64,000 nucleotides of DNA, taken from contig CM106586.1 of NCBI GenBank assembly GCA_048013815.1, positions 2,914,001 to 2,978,000 on the forward strand. Direction: 5' to 3'. Both the position numbers and the translations under genes were made by a program. Source of the DNA: Setoptus koraiensis. Its lineage: Eukaryota; Arthropoda. This document shows, in pieces, positions 10,301-25,055 of this stretch (positions within the stretch are counted from its first letter, which is position 1; every line of letters begins with the position of its first letter). A model generated the notes under the pieces. That model saw nothing but the letters and a program-made list of their open reading frames with translations. It was not told the DNA's origin and made no database searches.

Positions 10301-13300
10301 ATGACAAACAACACACATGACAGACACGTATTCTCCTTGGAATTAACGGTACGTGCCGTCGAACAATGGGGGCCCATTCAATGTAGACAGCAGCAGCACG
10401 CGTTCGCACAAATACGCAAGCAAGCAAGCAAACAAACAAACAAACAAGTGTCTCACCTGACCATTTGACAGAAACCTGGCAAACAGATAAGAGGCAATAG
10501 AAAAATTTCAGTTTAGTTGTTGTCGCTACTGCCTAAATCAATTGGCCAATCCGGCAATCGCCTCAAACCAAACACAATGTTTTTACCTGTTTCTATTTCA
10601 AATGTTGCTGCCGAGTGGCGCGTGATACGCTCAGCGCAGTTATTGTATTTTACCGGGGGCCAGCAACATCCTTCATGGGCGACATACAGCACACGACACA
10701 GAACAACAATCCGGCAACAATATCGGTGCAAATAAAGGACCAATGTCCTTCATCCAACGACAAATAGTATCCATCGCATTGTTGGCCGCTCGAGTTCTCT
10801 GCCCATCGCTGCGACACAACGCGCAGCCTTTCCGAGCGCTTTCCGAGCGCTTTTCGAACGCCTTCCGAGCGCTTTTCCAGCACAAGCAGTTTCATCGGAA
10901 AAGTCCGCTTTTCGGGTGCAGCCCTTTCGGCGCCAGCTGAAAAGTTTTTCGGCGTTGTCGCGCTGCACTTCGGCCAGAAAACGTTGTTTCGTAATTCGTG
11001 CTCTTGTGTTCGCAGCCAACTGGACAGCCCGAAACTCATAAATTATGCTTCAACTCTCCCAGAAACCACCCTTTTCGGAGGCTTTTTTCTCCCGAAATTC
11101 GGAGCTGCTGCCCCATCCGCCGCCGAATTTTCTGGAAAATATTCGCCGGTGCGGTAAAACTTGGCGGATAAGCAAAATGCGTGTTGTCGCATGCTTTAAA
11201 CGGTTTATCACCGGTCCAGATCGTTCGGCGGGATCTTTCGGGTAGCAAATACGAAAAGAGGAAATTTTCGGTCGACTTTTTCTGTCGATTTTTTCGATCG
11301 CTGAGCGAAAATTTCGCACTCTGTCGGCAAATAAAAGCTGCCAGTTGTAAGTGAGCGGGCAAAAGTGATGCGATCAATGTACTTACAGTTGACTTCTAGC
11401 GTGACGCTGCTTGTGGCAGGCGCTGTCAAATTGTTGTTGCTCGCCCGACATGAATAGTTTGCCATGAGATGGTGACGAGTCAACGGTCCCAATTCCAGAG
11501 TATTGCGCAATGTCACCATTGTGTTGGCAAATAACGACGACATAGATGTCACCACTGTCTCGTCTGAGGATGTTTGTTGATTACTTGGCGCAGCCGTTAT
11601 CGTACTGATAGTGGCCAAAAAATCGTCGTTGACGCTAGATAATTGATTGGGCACCTCTATTGTCTGCCCGTTACTAAACACCATCTCGTAGCTGTCGTCA
11701 ATCATTTGTTTATTGTCCCGCCACCAGGTGATCTGTGGCAATGGTTGACCACCTTGCGATTCGCAAATGAGTATCACTTGTTCATTTTCATTGTATGGTC
11801 CAACAAGGGTGCTAGCAGACGCAGCTTGGCCAGCCAATTCTGGCCCCACTAGCGTCTGTCTGTTTCTGTCTCTGATGACGGGCCTGTTTGGGGGCACTGC
11901 GTTACGTCAATACATATATAATAATAATGATAATTGCAGATAAATAGAGCAAGATCTGAAATTAGCAAGCTTGTATATCGGCATAAACGCACAGTATGAA
12001 GTGACACTCACCTATCATCTTGAGCGACGTGACGGAATTCCTGGACTTGGATTTGCGAAAATCAACGCGACAAGTGTAGTCGCCTTGGTCCTCTTTTATC
12101 AGTGTGTCAATTTGCAAATTTGCTATCAAATGCTTTTGCTTGCTGTTCCTGGTTCGCGTTCTTTGCGTTTTGACAAATTGTTTCGAGTTATTGTTATCAC
12201 CACTGAGTGTTTCGCCGTTGAGAGCTTGATTATTGCCGGACGCTGACGACAATTCATCATTATCACTGTTGTCGTCGTCGTCGTTGTCGTCGTTAATGTT
12301 GTCTGAATCATTATTTTGTATCAATCGGGCCGTGTGTTCGCCGCCATTAAATGCCATTGCATCGAACGACGACAGCTGACGAGATATAGGAATCATATCT
12401 GGGCCGCCGGAGGCAAAACCAGAACCGGAAGTGCTGGCGGCACCACCAGAGGACAACATTCTGAGCGGCGACGGTAACATTGGCAACGAGATCATTGATT
12501 CGGCAATCAGATCTCTAGTTAACTCTTGCTGTTTTTTCTCATTGGCGCTGCTGATACCGGGTAGCTGTTGCCCGTTAACGATCTGATGATTTGAGGTGAC
12601 GCCAGCTTGATGGTGGCGCCTCTTTCGATTCTTTCTGTGACTAGATTGCTGAATGTTTTCTGGCTGGAAATTGGCCTTATTGGGCGCCGATTGTGAGCGG
12701 CTCTGAACTGGTTCGGTCAGCAACACTGTTCGGTCACTTTCTGAAACGACGGTGTCTTCGTCTTGGTCGCCGTTGTCGTCATTCATTGTCCTTCCGGTTC
12801 GTCTCGTGTGATAAATTCTTTGGTTGGGGCGATTCGGTGCATCGCTGTCAACGCTGTGCTGGAATCTGGCCGCTTTTTGCCTGGATTGGTTGTCGTAGAT
12901 GCTAGTTTGCAGCAGTGCAACAGATCTCTCAAATCTGTCCACTGAAAGCCTATTTAAATTATCATCGCTGCCATTGGTTGACGCATTATTTTTGTTCGCT
13001 AAAAACAACAATTGCCTAGTCTCACTATTGTTGATTATATGATAATCGTGATTGTTATTGTTGATTTGTTGGCCGATGGGCTCGTGCTCCAGAGACGAAT
13101 GTCTCCGTTTGCGATCATTGCCGACATCCGATCGGCGCCGGTGACGATGACGATACCGATCACCAGTGGGGTCGTCCGAATTGGCCGGTGCAGCATTATT
13201 ACTGTCGGCCGTGACTATCTGAAGCGACGACCTGCCCTCAAGCCAAGCGCCCGCTTTGTGCCGGGCTTGACCAATGGGATAAACGCGCGCATCAACGCTA

Positions 13301-16300
13301 AGCAACGAGCAGTAGTTTTTTTTAGGCGAGCGTTTCGTCGCGGCGAACGGCAAAATAATAACGGAAATGTGTCAGAAACGTCATCATGGGCGGGAAAAGA
13401 TTTAGTTATCATAGTGTCCGACAGTGAGCAGATATGTGAGCGAAAATGCCACAGAAATAGCACAGAATAAATGCTTCGAAAAAAGAAAAAAAACAGAATT
13501 GGGTCGACCAACCGGAAGTCGCTACTCACCTGTATATTGGCACGGTTGATTCGTCTTTGAACCAGAGTATCAGCGATATGGCGTCATCGCTTGTGGGCGG
13601 GCTTATATTGCATGGAATAATCAATTTATTTCCAACGACACCCTCCATGGTGTGATGGACTATTTGGTGGTGGCTGGCCGAGGCGGCACGAGCCAGTTTG
13701 GCGCTGCTCGTGGCTGGAACGGAATTTGTTTTGTCCTGCGGTGGCTGAGAACTGCCGGCTCGCTGAGCTAATGAAACTTCTGCATGAAACAGTTATAATG
13801 GTGGGGCGAATTAAAATATGCGAAAGTTAGTTTTGGTGCAAATTTGGTTGGTTTTGGTGGATCAATGTGATGGCGAAAAAGAGGCGCAATTGTGGCGCGA
13901 AATCTCATAACTAAATAAGATCTTGGTTGGGTGAGCGACAAACGATTTTGCATAACATGGCACACACAGTGTTTCAGGCGCCTTGACAGATTTCTGACGT
14001 AATATCTCGGCCGACGGATGCCGAAATTGGTGGCCCGTTGTGGGCGTCAAGAGAATATTACAGTATTACACACAGCAAGTTGGTATGATTAAATCGAGGG
14101 CACAAGTGGCGTGTTTGTGTGATGTGCCCATTGTTTGACGTCAGCGCGATCTCGCCATCGCGAGATGGCGAATATCTCCAAAAGAAACCAAGTGGAGTCC
14201 CAGAGAAAAAGATACACAGTTGTTGTCGTTGCCACTGTGCTCATGTGAATAATGAATTCAATTGATACAGTTTTGGTTGGTTGTGCATTGTTTAGTGAGC
14301 TGCAAATTCACGCTTGCTCACCTAATGGCGAAATGAACCAGTCCGCTTGAGAAAGTTGTCACATTGGACGCATAAGATATCGGTTTGGCCGAAACGTTGT
14401 CTGCCTGTGGGGCTCACCTCGAGTCAATTGAGTTGGCCTCATTTCAAACGTCGGGTCGGATCGGTTCGGTTGGGCTCAGACGCGCTCGAGTTGTCACAAT
14501 AATATCAAAATGGCGCTTGTCTATAATAACAACTATATCCGCACATTATTTTAGCGTGCGTTCTCTGGCTATTGGCCGTATGCGAAACAAGCCAACATGT
14601 CTCATACTTATTACTAGAAAACTTCAACTTTCAACATAAACCTCTTTCTCGGCGCCGCCGATAGCGACAAAACCCCAGATTAAATTGGCTACCCTGATCG
14701 AGCTGAGCAAGAAAGGGCTGATTTTTACGAAAAACGAGATCGCGGAGGAGGAGCAGTAGTTCAGTGGGAATTTTCGTAAAATTTTTTTTTTCCAATAATT
14801 GGTGCTCGCGAAAAGGCCTGTTAACCATGGGCCAGGCGCCCGTTGTCTGCGAAATTTCGCAACAATTTTCAATTTCTTAACTAGTGCGCTTGTTTCGTCT
14901 TAACTGGAGGGGCGAATGCGCATACAAAATTCATTTTTTTTTCTTTGACTAGACATCTCGAAATTGGGCGCTGTGCGCAAAAAAGAAAAATGTTTTCGTG
15001 GTGCCCAGAAACGGTTCAGGGTCAGATTCAAGTACGAGCCTGTTTCATGCTGATGGGGTTTACCTTGCTCGAATCAGATTGTCCTTCTGGGGCGCTTATT
15101 TTTGAAAATCAATCACATAAATCAATCAAATATCGACACTGGCCGACTTGCTACATCGTAGCACGTGGTTACAAGTGCAAACAAAACGCACATCGCCTAT
15201 GCGATATAGGGGACAAGAAACGCGAGCGGCGAGTAGAGCGTTAAAGCGCGCCAACCAGTAAACTGGGGCCTGTGTGCCCCAGTTTCGCCGGTTGGCCTCA
15301 TTGCTAATGACCTAACTTGTTTGCAAGTCGCGCATTCGCGCAATTCGCAGGATATAGAGCAGTCAACTAACAAACTGCACTCATAGTCTATTGAATTGGG
15401 CTAAGCTACAATACATTACGTAAGCACAGGTAGATCTAGGCGTCATCGCAACAAACAAAGCGAGTTCTCTTTGACAAACTTTGCACTTGTTCGTGCGCCA
15501 TTCGATTCAATCAACCACCACACAAACACAAGCGGCTCTCCCGTTACACTGTGAGTATCTAACAGTTTTGCTACGATTATGATATAATAAACAGACTGAA
15601 GCTTGTCGAACGCGGGCCTCTTCGCCCGCTCGAGACCGGACGGGCACCGGCCAGCGGCCACCCCTTGCCCGACCCGTTTTGAACGTGTCCAAAGCGGGTC
15701 GCTCAGTTGCGCAACTCGATTGATTCACGGGTAGCGGTTAGTTAGCAGTCAAGTTTTCGGCACACTTTATCAGCGCCGTGTTTTGTGTTTTCTCACAAGT
15801 CTCTCACATTTCTACATCTGTTTGTGGGAAAATGCCCCGGGGCATCAATGACCCAGACGTCTGAAGATAGCCAGCAACTTCAAATCTCGGCCAGTTTTCG
15901 ACCTGGCGACTTGGTAAGATTTTTCGACGCATAAACAGCTCGATTTGTTGCGAAAATTCTTGAAAAATGACCAGCCCGTCCGACAACAGCCTACTCACAA
16001 GTATGCTGTTCTGAGTTGCATACCCGAACCCACAAGGCCGCTGTTTTCTCGGTATGCGCTTGCGGGCGCCCGCCGGCCGCTCGGGTGGCGGCGGCTCCGA
16101 TGCAGAGCGCATAGATAAAAACAAATTAAATTACCCGAGCCCGCGGAAGCTCACCGATGTGAGCAGTTGAGCAGTCAGCGTGTGTGTGTGTGTGTGTGTG
16201 TTGTGTGGCAAATTTAATTTAATCCGGCGCCAATTGAATTATCATATTCATCATTATTGCAAGACTCGGTGGACGAATCGTGTTGTTGCTTATTTATTCG

Positions 16301-19300
16301 GGTGTTGTGGTGATTGGGGCCGAGCGGACAGCAACAACAGCAGCGCCGGGCATAATTAGAGCGCGAGACGCGTACGCCATCACCGCGTGGGTATACGTAC
16401 TAGCGATAGCATTTCCGCTGCCGACTACCGGTGGGGCCAGAAAGTATCATTATGGCCGTGTTCGGTTGGCCGTCGAGCAGAGCGTGGGCGTCTTGCCCGT
16501 GCGAGCCATCGGCAAGACGATTGTCATGGCGACAGTAGTTAGATGACTGCTTCGTTCGTGTATTCAATTGAGTGATTCTGGCTCAAATTGATTAGCGTGC
16601 GACTGGTCAATCTGGCAAGCGATTGAGGCGAACAAACGAAGCACGACAAAGGAGAAAAGAACAAAGAATTACGTGGAGTTGGCGCGCTGCGAATTCTCGC
16701 CAATCTTGGGCCTCATCTCACCTGTCCAACTGGCCAGGTGCGATCTTGATTTGGCGCTAGCTGCGCGCCTCGTGGTGGCAGCATTAATTTTGTGTCAGCA
16801 TATTTACTTTGGTGTGTCGTCAACTAGCGCCACCTACTCCCCCCTATCATACCCGTACGCCCGCTGTGCACACATACACACGGACAGGTGCAGGCAGGCG
16901 TACCGGACAGGTACGGCACACACACACACACACACACATATAAAAATATTGCTGCTTATGTAAATTTGCACCACGCAACCTGGGTATTATGTAACCTGGG
17001 TATTGTGGCCGCATTAAGTGGCCCTGGCCCGCGACCTGGGCCCCGTTAACATTGTGCGCCGTTAGCACAACAAGCTGGCTCGGGGCCGTTGTGCCACACT
17101 TAACATAATGATGATAATAATAATAATAACTAGCAGACTAGACGCACACTGCAGACAGTCTGTCGTAATCTCATCGACAGCGCCAGCCAGACAATTGATA
17201 ATGGGTATTTGTAACAAAATCCCTGCCCAATGGCACACAAACAGCACACATATTACGCAATAACGAGTGCCCATTGTGAGCGAGAGATGGCGCGCTTCGA
17301 TTGAGCAAGCTCACGAATCCTGAGTCAGGATGGGGCCCATTTACAGTGCATGTAGCAGTGGTACAGTGCTCACAGTTGCGTGATTGTTATTATTATTAAA
17401 ATTGATGAGGAGCCGGCCGCTGCTTATTATATCGGCGAGTTCATTATGACCATTCAAGCAGCAGATGAGATGGCGAGCAGCGGGCATAGTTAGCGTCAGC
17501 GCGGTGGCCGCGTAGCGAGCGAAGACGCAAAGTATCTAGCGACCAGTCGCGACAAGCGACAAGCCAAACACCGCAGCTAACTGGTTATTCTAATTTGTGT
17601 GTCGCCCACATATACAATGTCATTGTTGTTCATTGGTTCGCGCGCTGGCCGCCAGCGGACAACAGCGATCAGCGGCAACCGGCGGAACCCAACGGCAACC
17701 AGCGCCAACCAGCGGATATACAATGTATAAGGTTAATTAACGCGCGGCAAGGAGATTGGGGAGCTTGATTGGCTTCAAGTGAACCCGGCGGCCAACAATA
17801 GACACCGCCAAGCGGCCCGTCGAGTCGGCACGGGCGAGCCAAGGAGCGGCGTGATTGCCGCCCGGTCCCAAATCCGAGCGCCGAGACTCGTGTGGGCCCA
17901 GCGCGCCAATTGTGTTATTTATCGCTCCAGACTCCGCAGTCTCGGGGTTGCACTCTCGAATTGGGCCCGCCAATCGCCATTAAATTGGCACCCCATGTCT
18001 ATTCATTAGTGCGCGCCTCGGGCTAATCGATCGCCACCGGCGGCCATTTCAAAGCGGTGCCTGGCACCGGCCCGAGCGAGCCTCTGCACTCCAGAGTCTG
18101 GAGCAACCGCGTGACACGAAATACCTCAGCGACACGGAATACCTCGATGACATGAAATGTCGCGCGTCGCCACGACAAAATTGCCGATGCAACCCGGCGC
18201 GGCATCAACCGAGGCCGCGCCGGGCAGGCTTTTCTCGGGTGCTCGCGAACGGCCCAGAGAAAAGTTCCCACACACACCGAGAATGGCCAGAGCGAAATGA
18301 TAAAGTGATTCTTCGCTCGGCCCGCTCCTCGGGCCTGAACCCGACCCTGCAGCGTCCTTCGATTGGCGCGCCTCGCCGGGCGAAATAATCGATATTAATG
18401 ATGGAAACAACATTTGTCGCGAGCTTGTTGTTGGCTCGCTGCGAGTGGGCGCCGTTCCGGGGCGCCATTGTTGCCGGGCCCGCAATCCGCGCCGATGCGA
18501 CCGACTGTGCCGGATCGGCGCATCATTATCGCAGACACAACTGGATATATATATACGCCATTCATGTGCAGCCCTTATGATACAGGTACAGGACAGGTGA
18601 TGATCATCGGTGAGCCGATATTGTCCAATCTTTGCCACGGGGCGCACATCTTTTTGGGTGCAAGCCGTCATATATCGCGCGCACTTGCCAAATCGCGGCC
18701 GGATTTGGGGCCAACAATCGGCCCGCTCGGCCAAATGGCTATCAGCGGACAAATGATTGCCCGCTGTCTCGCTAGTTTGTTGTTATTGTTTGCCCGGTCG
18801 CCAGGTCGCCAGCGTGCCCGCTCACCTCCAGACGGGCGTGTTCGGAGGTGAGCGAGCCCGATTGTAGAGAATCGGAAATTGTTTCTTAATGATGACAGAT
18901 TATGATGATATTCGCGCGCCAATGATTTGAAAAACACGATGTGCGCGCCGATGCGCCGGCGACGCAATGTTCATAATGTTACATGTAGTGGGTCCGACGG
19001 CGCCGATAACTGCAAATAACGGCCGACGGGCGCGGGCTCCTCGGGCCGGTCTGTGCCAGTCGAAGCTCGTCAGTTGGGGCCCCGAAACGCGCGCCACAAG
19101 CGACGGCGAGCGCAACAACAACGCCAACAGCCACGACAGAACGTAATGAGGGCGACAAACTGGGGCCCGACTGCAAGCGTCAAACGGCTGGCTGCGACGA
19201 AAAAGCGGCAGAGAAGTTTTCGCCGAGACTCTCGTCCTCTCGCCAATATAATCATGTGTCAATTGTTTGCGGATTCATGGAGTCAGCGCGCGCGCGCGCG

Positions 19301-22300
19301 CGAAATCACTGAAGCTCAAAAATAAGCTCCGATGGCGCTCTCTTTCTTTTTAAATATTGAAGTAACCTCTCGGCGCCCACTGGGCCCCGTCGGGTGCACA
19401 CTGCAGCAGGCTGGCTTGTCGCACTGCGAGGGTAATCGCGCCAGCGGGTCCCGCACTGGAGTGCCAGACAATTCGCGAAAGATACCAATTCGGTCGGCGG
19501 CATCACGATAGTTTGCCAGTATTCGCGATAGGTTCTTCCAGAGATTGCGCACGGCTCGCAAAGGTGGCGTCTCGGAAGCGGCCCGAACTGAGCAAACTGA
19601 AACCAAATAAAGAATTGCCAGCAAGACGACGCCGAGAATATTCGCGCAACAACGCCTCGCCAGCTCGTGTCGCCCACTAACGACGCCAGCATAATTCAGG
19701 CGGATATTTGTGCTCGCACAAAATAAGAATTGCGAATTGCAAAGTAGCGCTGCGCGCCAATCGGGACCCGCTGAGTGGCGCCCCCGTAGTCGCTTTTGTG
19801 TAATTATTTGTGTGTGTGTGTGTTTATTGTCGCGCGTCGTCCCATGTCCTATCGCTATTTGCTATCTGCCGGCGCTATCTATTATCCATCTAAATAGCAC
19901 ACCATACACTTTTGTGGGTGCGCGACTCGCCGAGTGTTGCGACTCGCCGAGTGTTGCGACGCACCAAAGCGATCAATGGCACGGATCAAATTCGTTCGAA
20001 TGGGGCCCCATTGCCGACCGGCTCGATATCATATCTGCGCGATATATCGTGCGATCAAAGGGCGCTGCCAAACGTAGCCAAATGATGGAACGCAAACCAA
20101 GGCGACGACCTAAAAGGAAATATCTCGTCGCATTGGTGGCAACAAAGAACAAACAATTGAACAACAAAGAATCAACATTAGATGAGTGCGAACCCTTTCA
20201 CCGGATCACCGAGGGGTCGCGCGGCGCCGCAGCGGATATCGGGCCGCTCCGCGCCACATTCAGCGGCCACCCGGCCCGGCTCGGGCAGTACCGGTGACTT
20301 GCAACTGGGCTCACTCGTACTCACTTATGCCCGGCGGGTAACCCTTAGAGCTGGTGCGGTCGGCGGCCCGACGCCGGCGATGTGGCGCGCAAAAACTAAT
20401 GATGGCGAACAGCGACGGCTCGTTGTCGTCGTCGTCGTCGTCGCGCGAGCACTTATTTTGAAACCGGAAATGCAGCGTGGCGTTGTCATCCAGACCGATT
20501 CTAGGTCAGGCACAAGTGCGAGGCTGAAAAAATCACTTTTGTTGCCGTGTGCGAGCAGCCATTTCTCGAATTTTCACCTCTTGCGGGGCCCCCTTCTTAC
20601 CGGGCTCGAACGTTGGATTGAGCGTCGCAAACACCTAATCACTCTCGAGCCCGGCCACCGATATTGAATGTGAATTTGTGTCAGCTTTGGCGCGGAGCCC
20701 GCTACATTGTCTGACTAGTGCCAGTGCGGGTTGAGCATGCAATTCGCTGGCACGAGCACCCAACCTGTCACTGTATTATTATATTCACTTCATTATATTT
20801 AGAGATTATATTGGCGCTCGAACGACGGCAGCTCGGCACAACAGTGCGAATTTGCACCAGTTGGCGCAGTTCGGGGCGCATTTTGGAGCGCAGTTGGGGC
20901 GCAGTTGGTCGCGAGCAAATGCAAGCGACCGAAGGGGCCCTCTGGCTCTTTTCGGCTGCTCCGCAAGCTCCGTTTTTTGCCTTTTAGCGGCGCTCACTAT
21001 TTTTTTTTTCGTTATGTTTCGTTTTGTTGTTTTTCCATCTAGCATCAGTCTATCCATTTCAGTAGCCGGTGATTGGCTGGCGTTGATATTGCCGGGCACA
21101 ACAGAGGCAAACACAACGACGACGACGACGATCTTCTGTGTTCGCTGGCAAGCTGCTTCTTTTTGCAACAAGATGCAACAAGGACCACGACCAAGACGAA
21201 GAGGGGCCCCAGCTTAGCGGCAGTAGTTGTGTGCCTCATTGAGCGTTACGCAACTGCAACAACACTTGAGCTGCTGGCTGTTTCATTTGATTCACTCGGG
21301 CATATTGACTCAACTGGCGCTGGCTTATTTATTCATCCGAGCCTGTCAGTCTCAGAGGCTCCGATGGGCTCGCTCGGGCCTCATCCGAGCGTTGTTCGCC
21401 ATCACCCATCAGGCGCTCGCAAAGCAGCGGCTCACCTGAATATCTGGTTAGCCGGCTGGCGAGAGAGCGAGTTTCCCCCCTCGGCCCCAGTGGAGAGTAT
21501 TGGCGTCACGCCGAGCCCACTCTGAAATGTATCGCATGTAAATCCCCCATCACGTAATGTATCCGCGCCAAATGTGCGAGCGTCCCTCTAGACGACGATG
21601 TTAGTGGTGCTTAATTTTGTAGTATGGGGGGGATATTGCCTTCGCACTACAAAACTAGCTAGTTGGCTCACGAAACGCAAGCCAACTAGCCAGTTTCGGG
21701 CCAGTCGAGGGCCCGGCATGCGGCACTGGCAAGTTGAAAAAAATCAAAACTTTTCCTCTGGAAAAAAATCGCTCTCGCTCGTTGGCCCCCTTCACTTATC
21801 CACCTCGCGACTCGCCAGAGTTCCGCCACGGGGCCCCACGAGTGGCGCGATCTTGCCGTGCTCTCTCAAGTTGTGCCGCCGCAATTCAACAACATTTTCA
21901 CTCAACATTCTGCTCGCTGGCTTTTGGGCCTGCAAGCCCGCGAGCCTGTACGGGGCCCGATGCGCCCGACAGCTTGCCCGACATAACAAACAAACACAAA
22001 ATTTCAACATTATGTGGCGGATAAATTGGTGCCAAAAGTAGCGAGGCAAACGTAGTGGCGGCTCGGCGATTGCAACATAGCCAAGTGGGCACCGTTTCCA
22101 GACAAAAGCGCCATCATATCGGCGAGCCACTCGAGCCAGGGGCCCGCTGCAGGCTGAACATGAGTGATCGGTGGACGATTTTGGGGCCGCGTCGTCGGAG
22201 CGGCTCGAAATAATGAAAACACATAATAATAAAAAGTTGTGCCAGTGTGTTTTTTGTGTGTGCCGATTGATTTCAGCCACTTCACTGACCCCATTGAATT

Positions 22301-25016
22301 CATTGACTTCCGTTGATGATCCCAACAATATATCCCCGTTGCTATACCAACAATATATATAATAGTGTTTTGGTTAATTCCAGCAATTCTAAATTGCTGC
22401 TGGCCACCGCTGATGATAATTATAAGTAAAGTCTAAATTACTCCAGTTTACTTGGCCACTTTATTGCCGGACAACACCATCGTCGCTTTTATCGACATGT
22501 CGCTATTGGAGACAAAAACTGGGCCGAGCAAGTATGTCAAAAGTGATGACTGTCCCGGCGATGATTTGATCGAGCGTCTCTCGGCGAATACAACCGTGGC
22601 CTCAAATGATGAGTATCAGTAATGGTAGCGATGCCATTAGCCGAGAGGCCAACGCGGCCCAGAAACAACGACGCCGGCTCAATCTACTGGAACAGATTGA
22701 ATTCGCGCAAATTGTGCAGTGTGTAATGATACAAATGTTTTAATGTCCAGCTCACTTTAAATTCATTTTTTTTTCTCTCTCTGCCTTTTATTTTATTTGG
22801 CTTCTAGGCGCTTTCATTAGGTCTTTTCGGCTGTTGCTAGCCACTCAAAATTGAGCGGCCCCAAAGGATAAATCCATTGCATGTAATGATCGCCAGGATT
22901 ATGTAATCACATACACGATCGAGTCATGCAATGTCTAGATTGACTTGGCTGCCTTCCGAGTCGATGATGTTTGTCAGATGTTCGCGTCTAGATTTAGATG
23001 TTTCGGTCGCAGTCGACGTTTGTTGGCCGATTTGTCCGACACGCAGCGGATAGTTGCGGATGTTATGCAACATTGCAAATACTCATTTGATTCGATGGCA
23101 TTCAGTGGCGCCAAGCGACTATGCTAATGTTTGCAGAATGGGCCCATTTGTATTTATTCGCACACTGACAACGGCAGAAACAGCAGCAGCAGCAACAACA
23201 GCAGCAACAACAGCAACAACAACAGCAACAACAACAGGGAATAACCTGGCCAAGACGAGATTTGTTGGTCTAGTGGAGCGTTTTGGGTTATTTCAATTTT
23301 GACACACGCCAACACAATCGTTGGTTGTTTGTGCAAACAAACACACGCAACAATAACAGCGGCAGCAGCAGCGCTTGTTGTTGTGCTCGCAAGCAATTTC
23401 GCCGGGGCCCCCAACTCGGCACAACAAATTGATAAACATATTGGAAATGACAGCACAACCCGACTGGCGCGGTATGTCTTGGCAGGTAATTACCTATTTT
23501 GACTGTTCGTCTCCACTTTTGAATTGACTTTGGGGTCACTGGATGATGGATGAATGGGGCAAATCGGGCCGGACCAGCTCGGATCGGGTCGGGTCGGGTC
23601 GGGTCGGAAATGTGAGAGTAATTTCGTTGACGCGATCGTCACTGTCGGGCCCATTTGCACTGTGTGTGCATGATTGATTTGGTGCCCGAATTCCGGGCGC
23701 AAACTCTTTCCCAGCTCCAAGATATTCATTCGTGAATATCCCGGAGTGGCGCGGAAATTGGGCCTCCGCTTTTTCATGTTTACCTATACACTGTGTATAG
23801 TATACGCGTGCGTGTATACGCATGGGATGCGGGATCTTTTTGCGATCAGATGTTCAAGACGTGGCGCACTTTTTTTCTCAATATGCATGATATTTACTCG
23901 TTCATGCGCCCTCATTTGGGGCCCTAGCGCCCACGCATATTTGCGCTTCACATCCGTAAATGTGCGCCCCAGACGCCGACAACGGGCCCAACTCAAGCCA
24001 AACGCGCACAAGTGCCCATCCGACGGAAGCTTGCCTCGTTAGACAGGACAGGTGCGGTGGGCACGAGCGACGGGCCGTCCAGCGGGCCTCTGATACCGCG
24101 GGCCCGCTGGATGTATGCGGCGCATTGGTCGGAGATGTAAATGAATATAGATCGATTGGGCGCAATCAATCAAATGTGGCATACAATAATTATACTCATA
24201 GTGCTGCCAGACGAAAAGAGAGGTCGCTAGACGGTCATAGTGTCGTCATTTTCAGCTCTCATAGTGCCAGTGTCTGGGTATCCTTGATATTGGGCATTTG
24301 TTTGTGTTCGGTATTCCGCTTTGGGCAGCGCTGAGCGCTCGCAGATGTCGGATTGCGCGCAAATATGGGGGCGGGGGCGTGTCGAGCGGACATATCGACG
24401 GGCCCGAGTGTTCCGAAACGAAGTGACCAAGCCACATTTGCTGCAGCAAACTGCCATCGGCCGTCACTCGATGAAATGAGCCATACGGATTGTCGATTGA
24501 GTTGTATTGCGTAATATCGGTTCTATTCGTGCCGACTGATTGCGCAACACCGCTCGATTTGTACCGACCGATTGCGCAATACCGTTCGATTTGATTGGGC
24601 CGGCCTCCGGGGTACGCGGGCCCGTCGCGGCCAGGGATTACGTAAGAGTGGCGGCACGCGAAATGACGCCGAAAGCGAGCAAACGGCGAATGGTGTATAT
24701 TTGTGGGTAGCGCTAGCAAAGTAAGTGGGCAATAATGGTGCATAAATTAGGCCACTGCGGCCCTGTGTCGCTGTAGCAAATATCACAAATAAGTTGCCAT
24801 GATTAACTGGCTGCAATCTGTGCTGTGCCGTTGATGCTGTCGATGTCGTCTTGCCAACGGGGGCCAACAGGGGCCTACAAGGGCGAGCAGCAACAGCGAG
24901 ACTCGAGGTGAATAGATTTGAAGGAGAGAGCGAGCTGTAGCGGCCCAAAATAGAGCCAAGAAACAGCGCACACAAACTAGTGGCAATAAATCGAGGATAA
25001 TTAATTATCTATCGAC

Positions 25017-25055
<39 letters not shown>

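Larger units (their letters stand above)
7388..11386 (-). other. side: Intron 4 of the Sidestep-like gene (4.0 kb)
   Basis: No gene seen. It contains a perfect 21-bp inverted repeat near 7.9 kb, a TG microsatellite (about 8454-8477), a nested GC palindrome (8521-8558) and a cluster of imperfect CCGAGCGCTTTT repeats (10828-10876). Open frames in either direction are short and show no family resemblance. Confidence 0.7.

Noticed and set aside
20082-20297. Basic frame starting MMERKPRRRPKRKY in the first intron
   Set aside because: Short, no splice support, and followed by GC-rich random composition.
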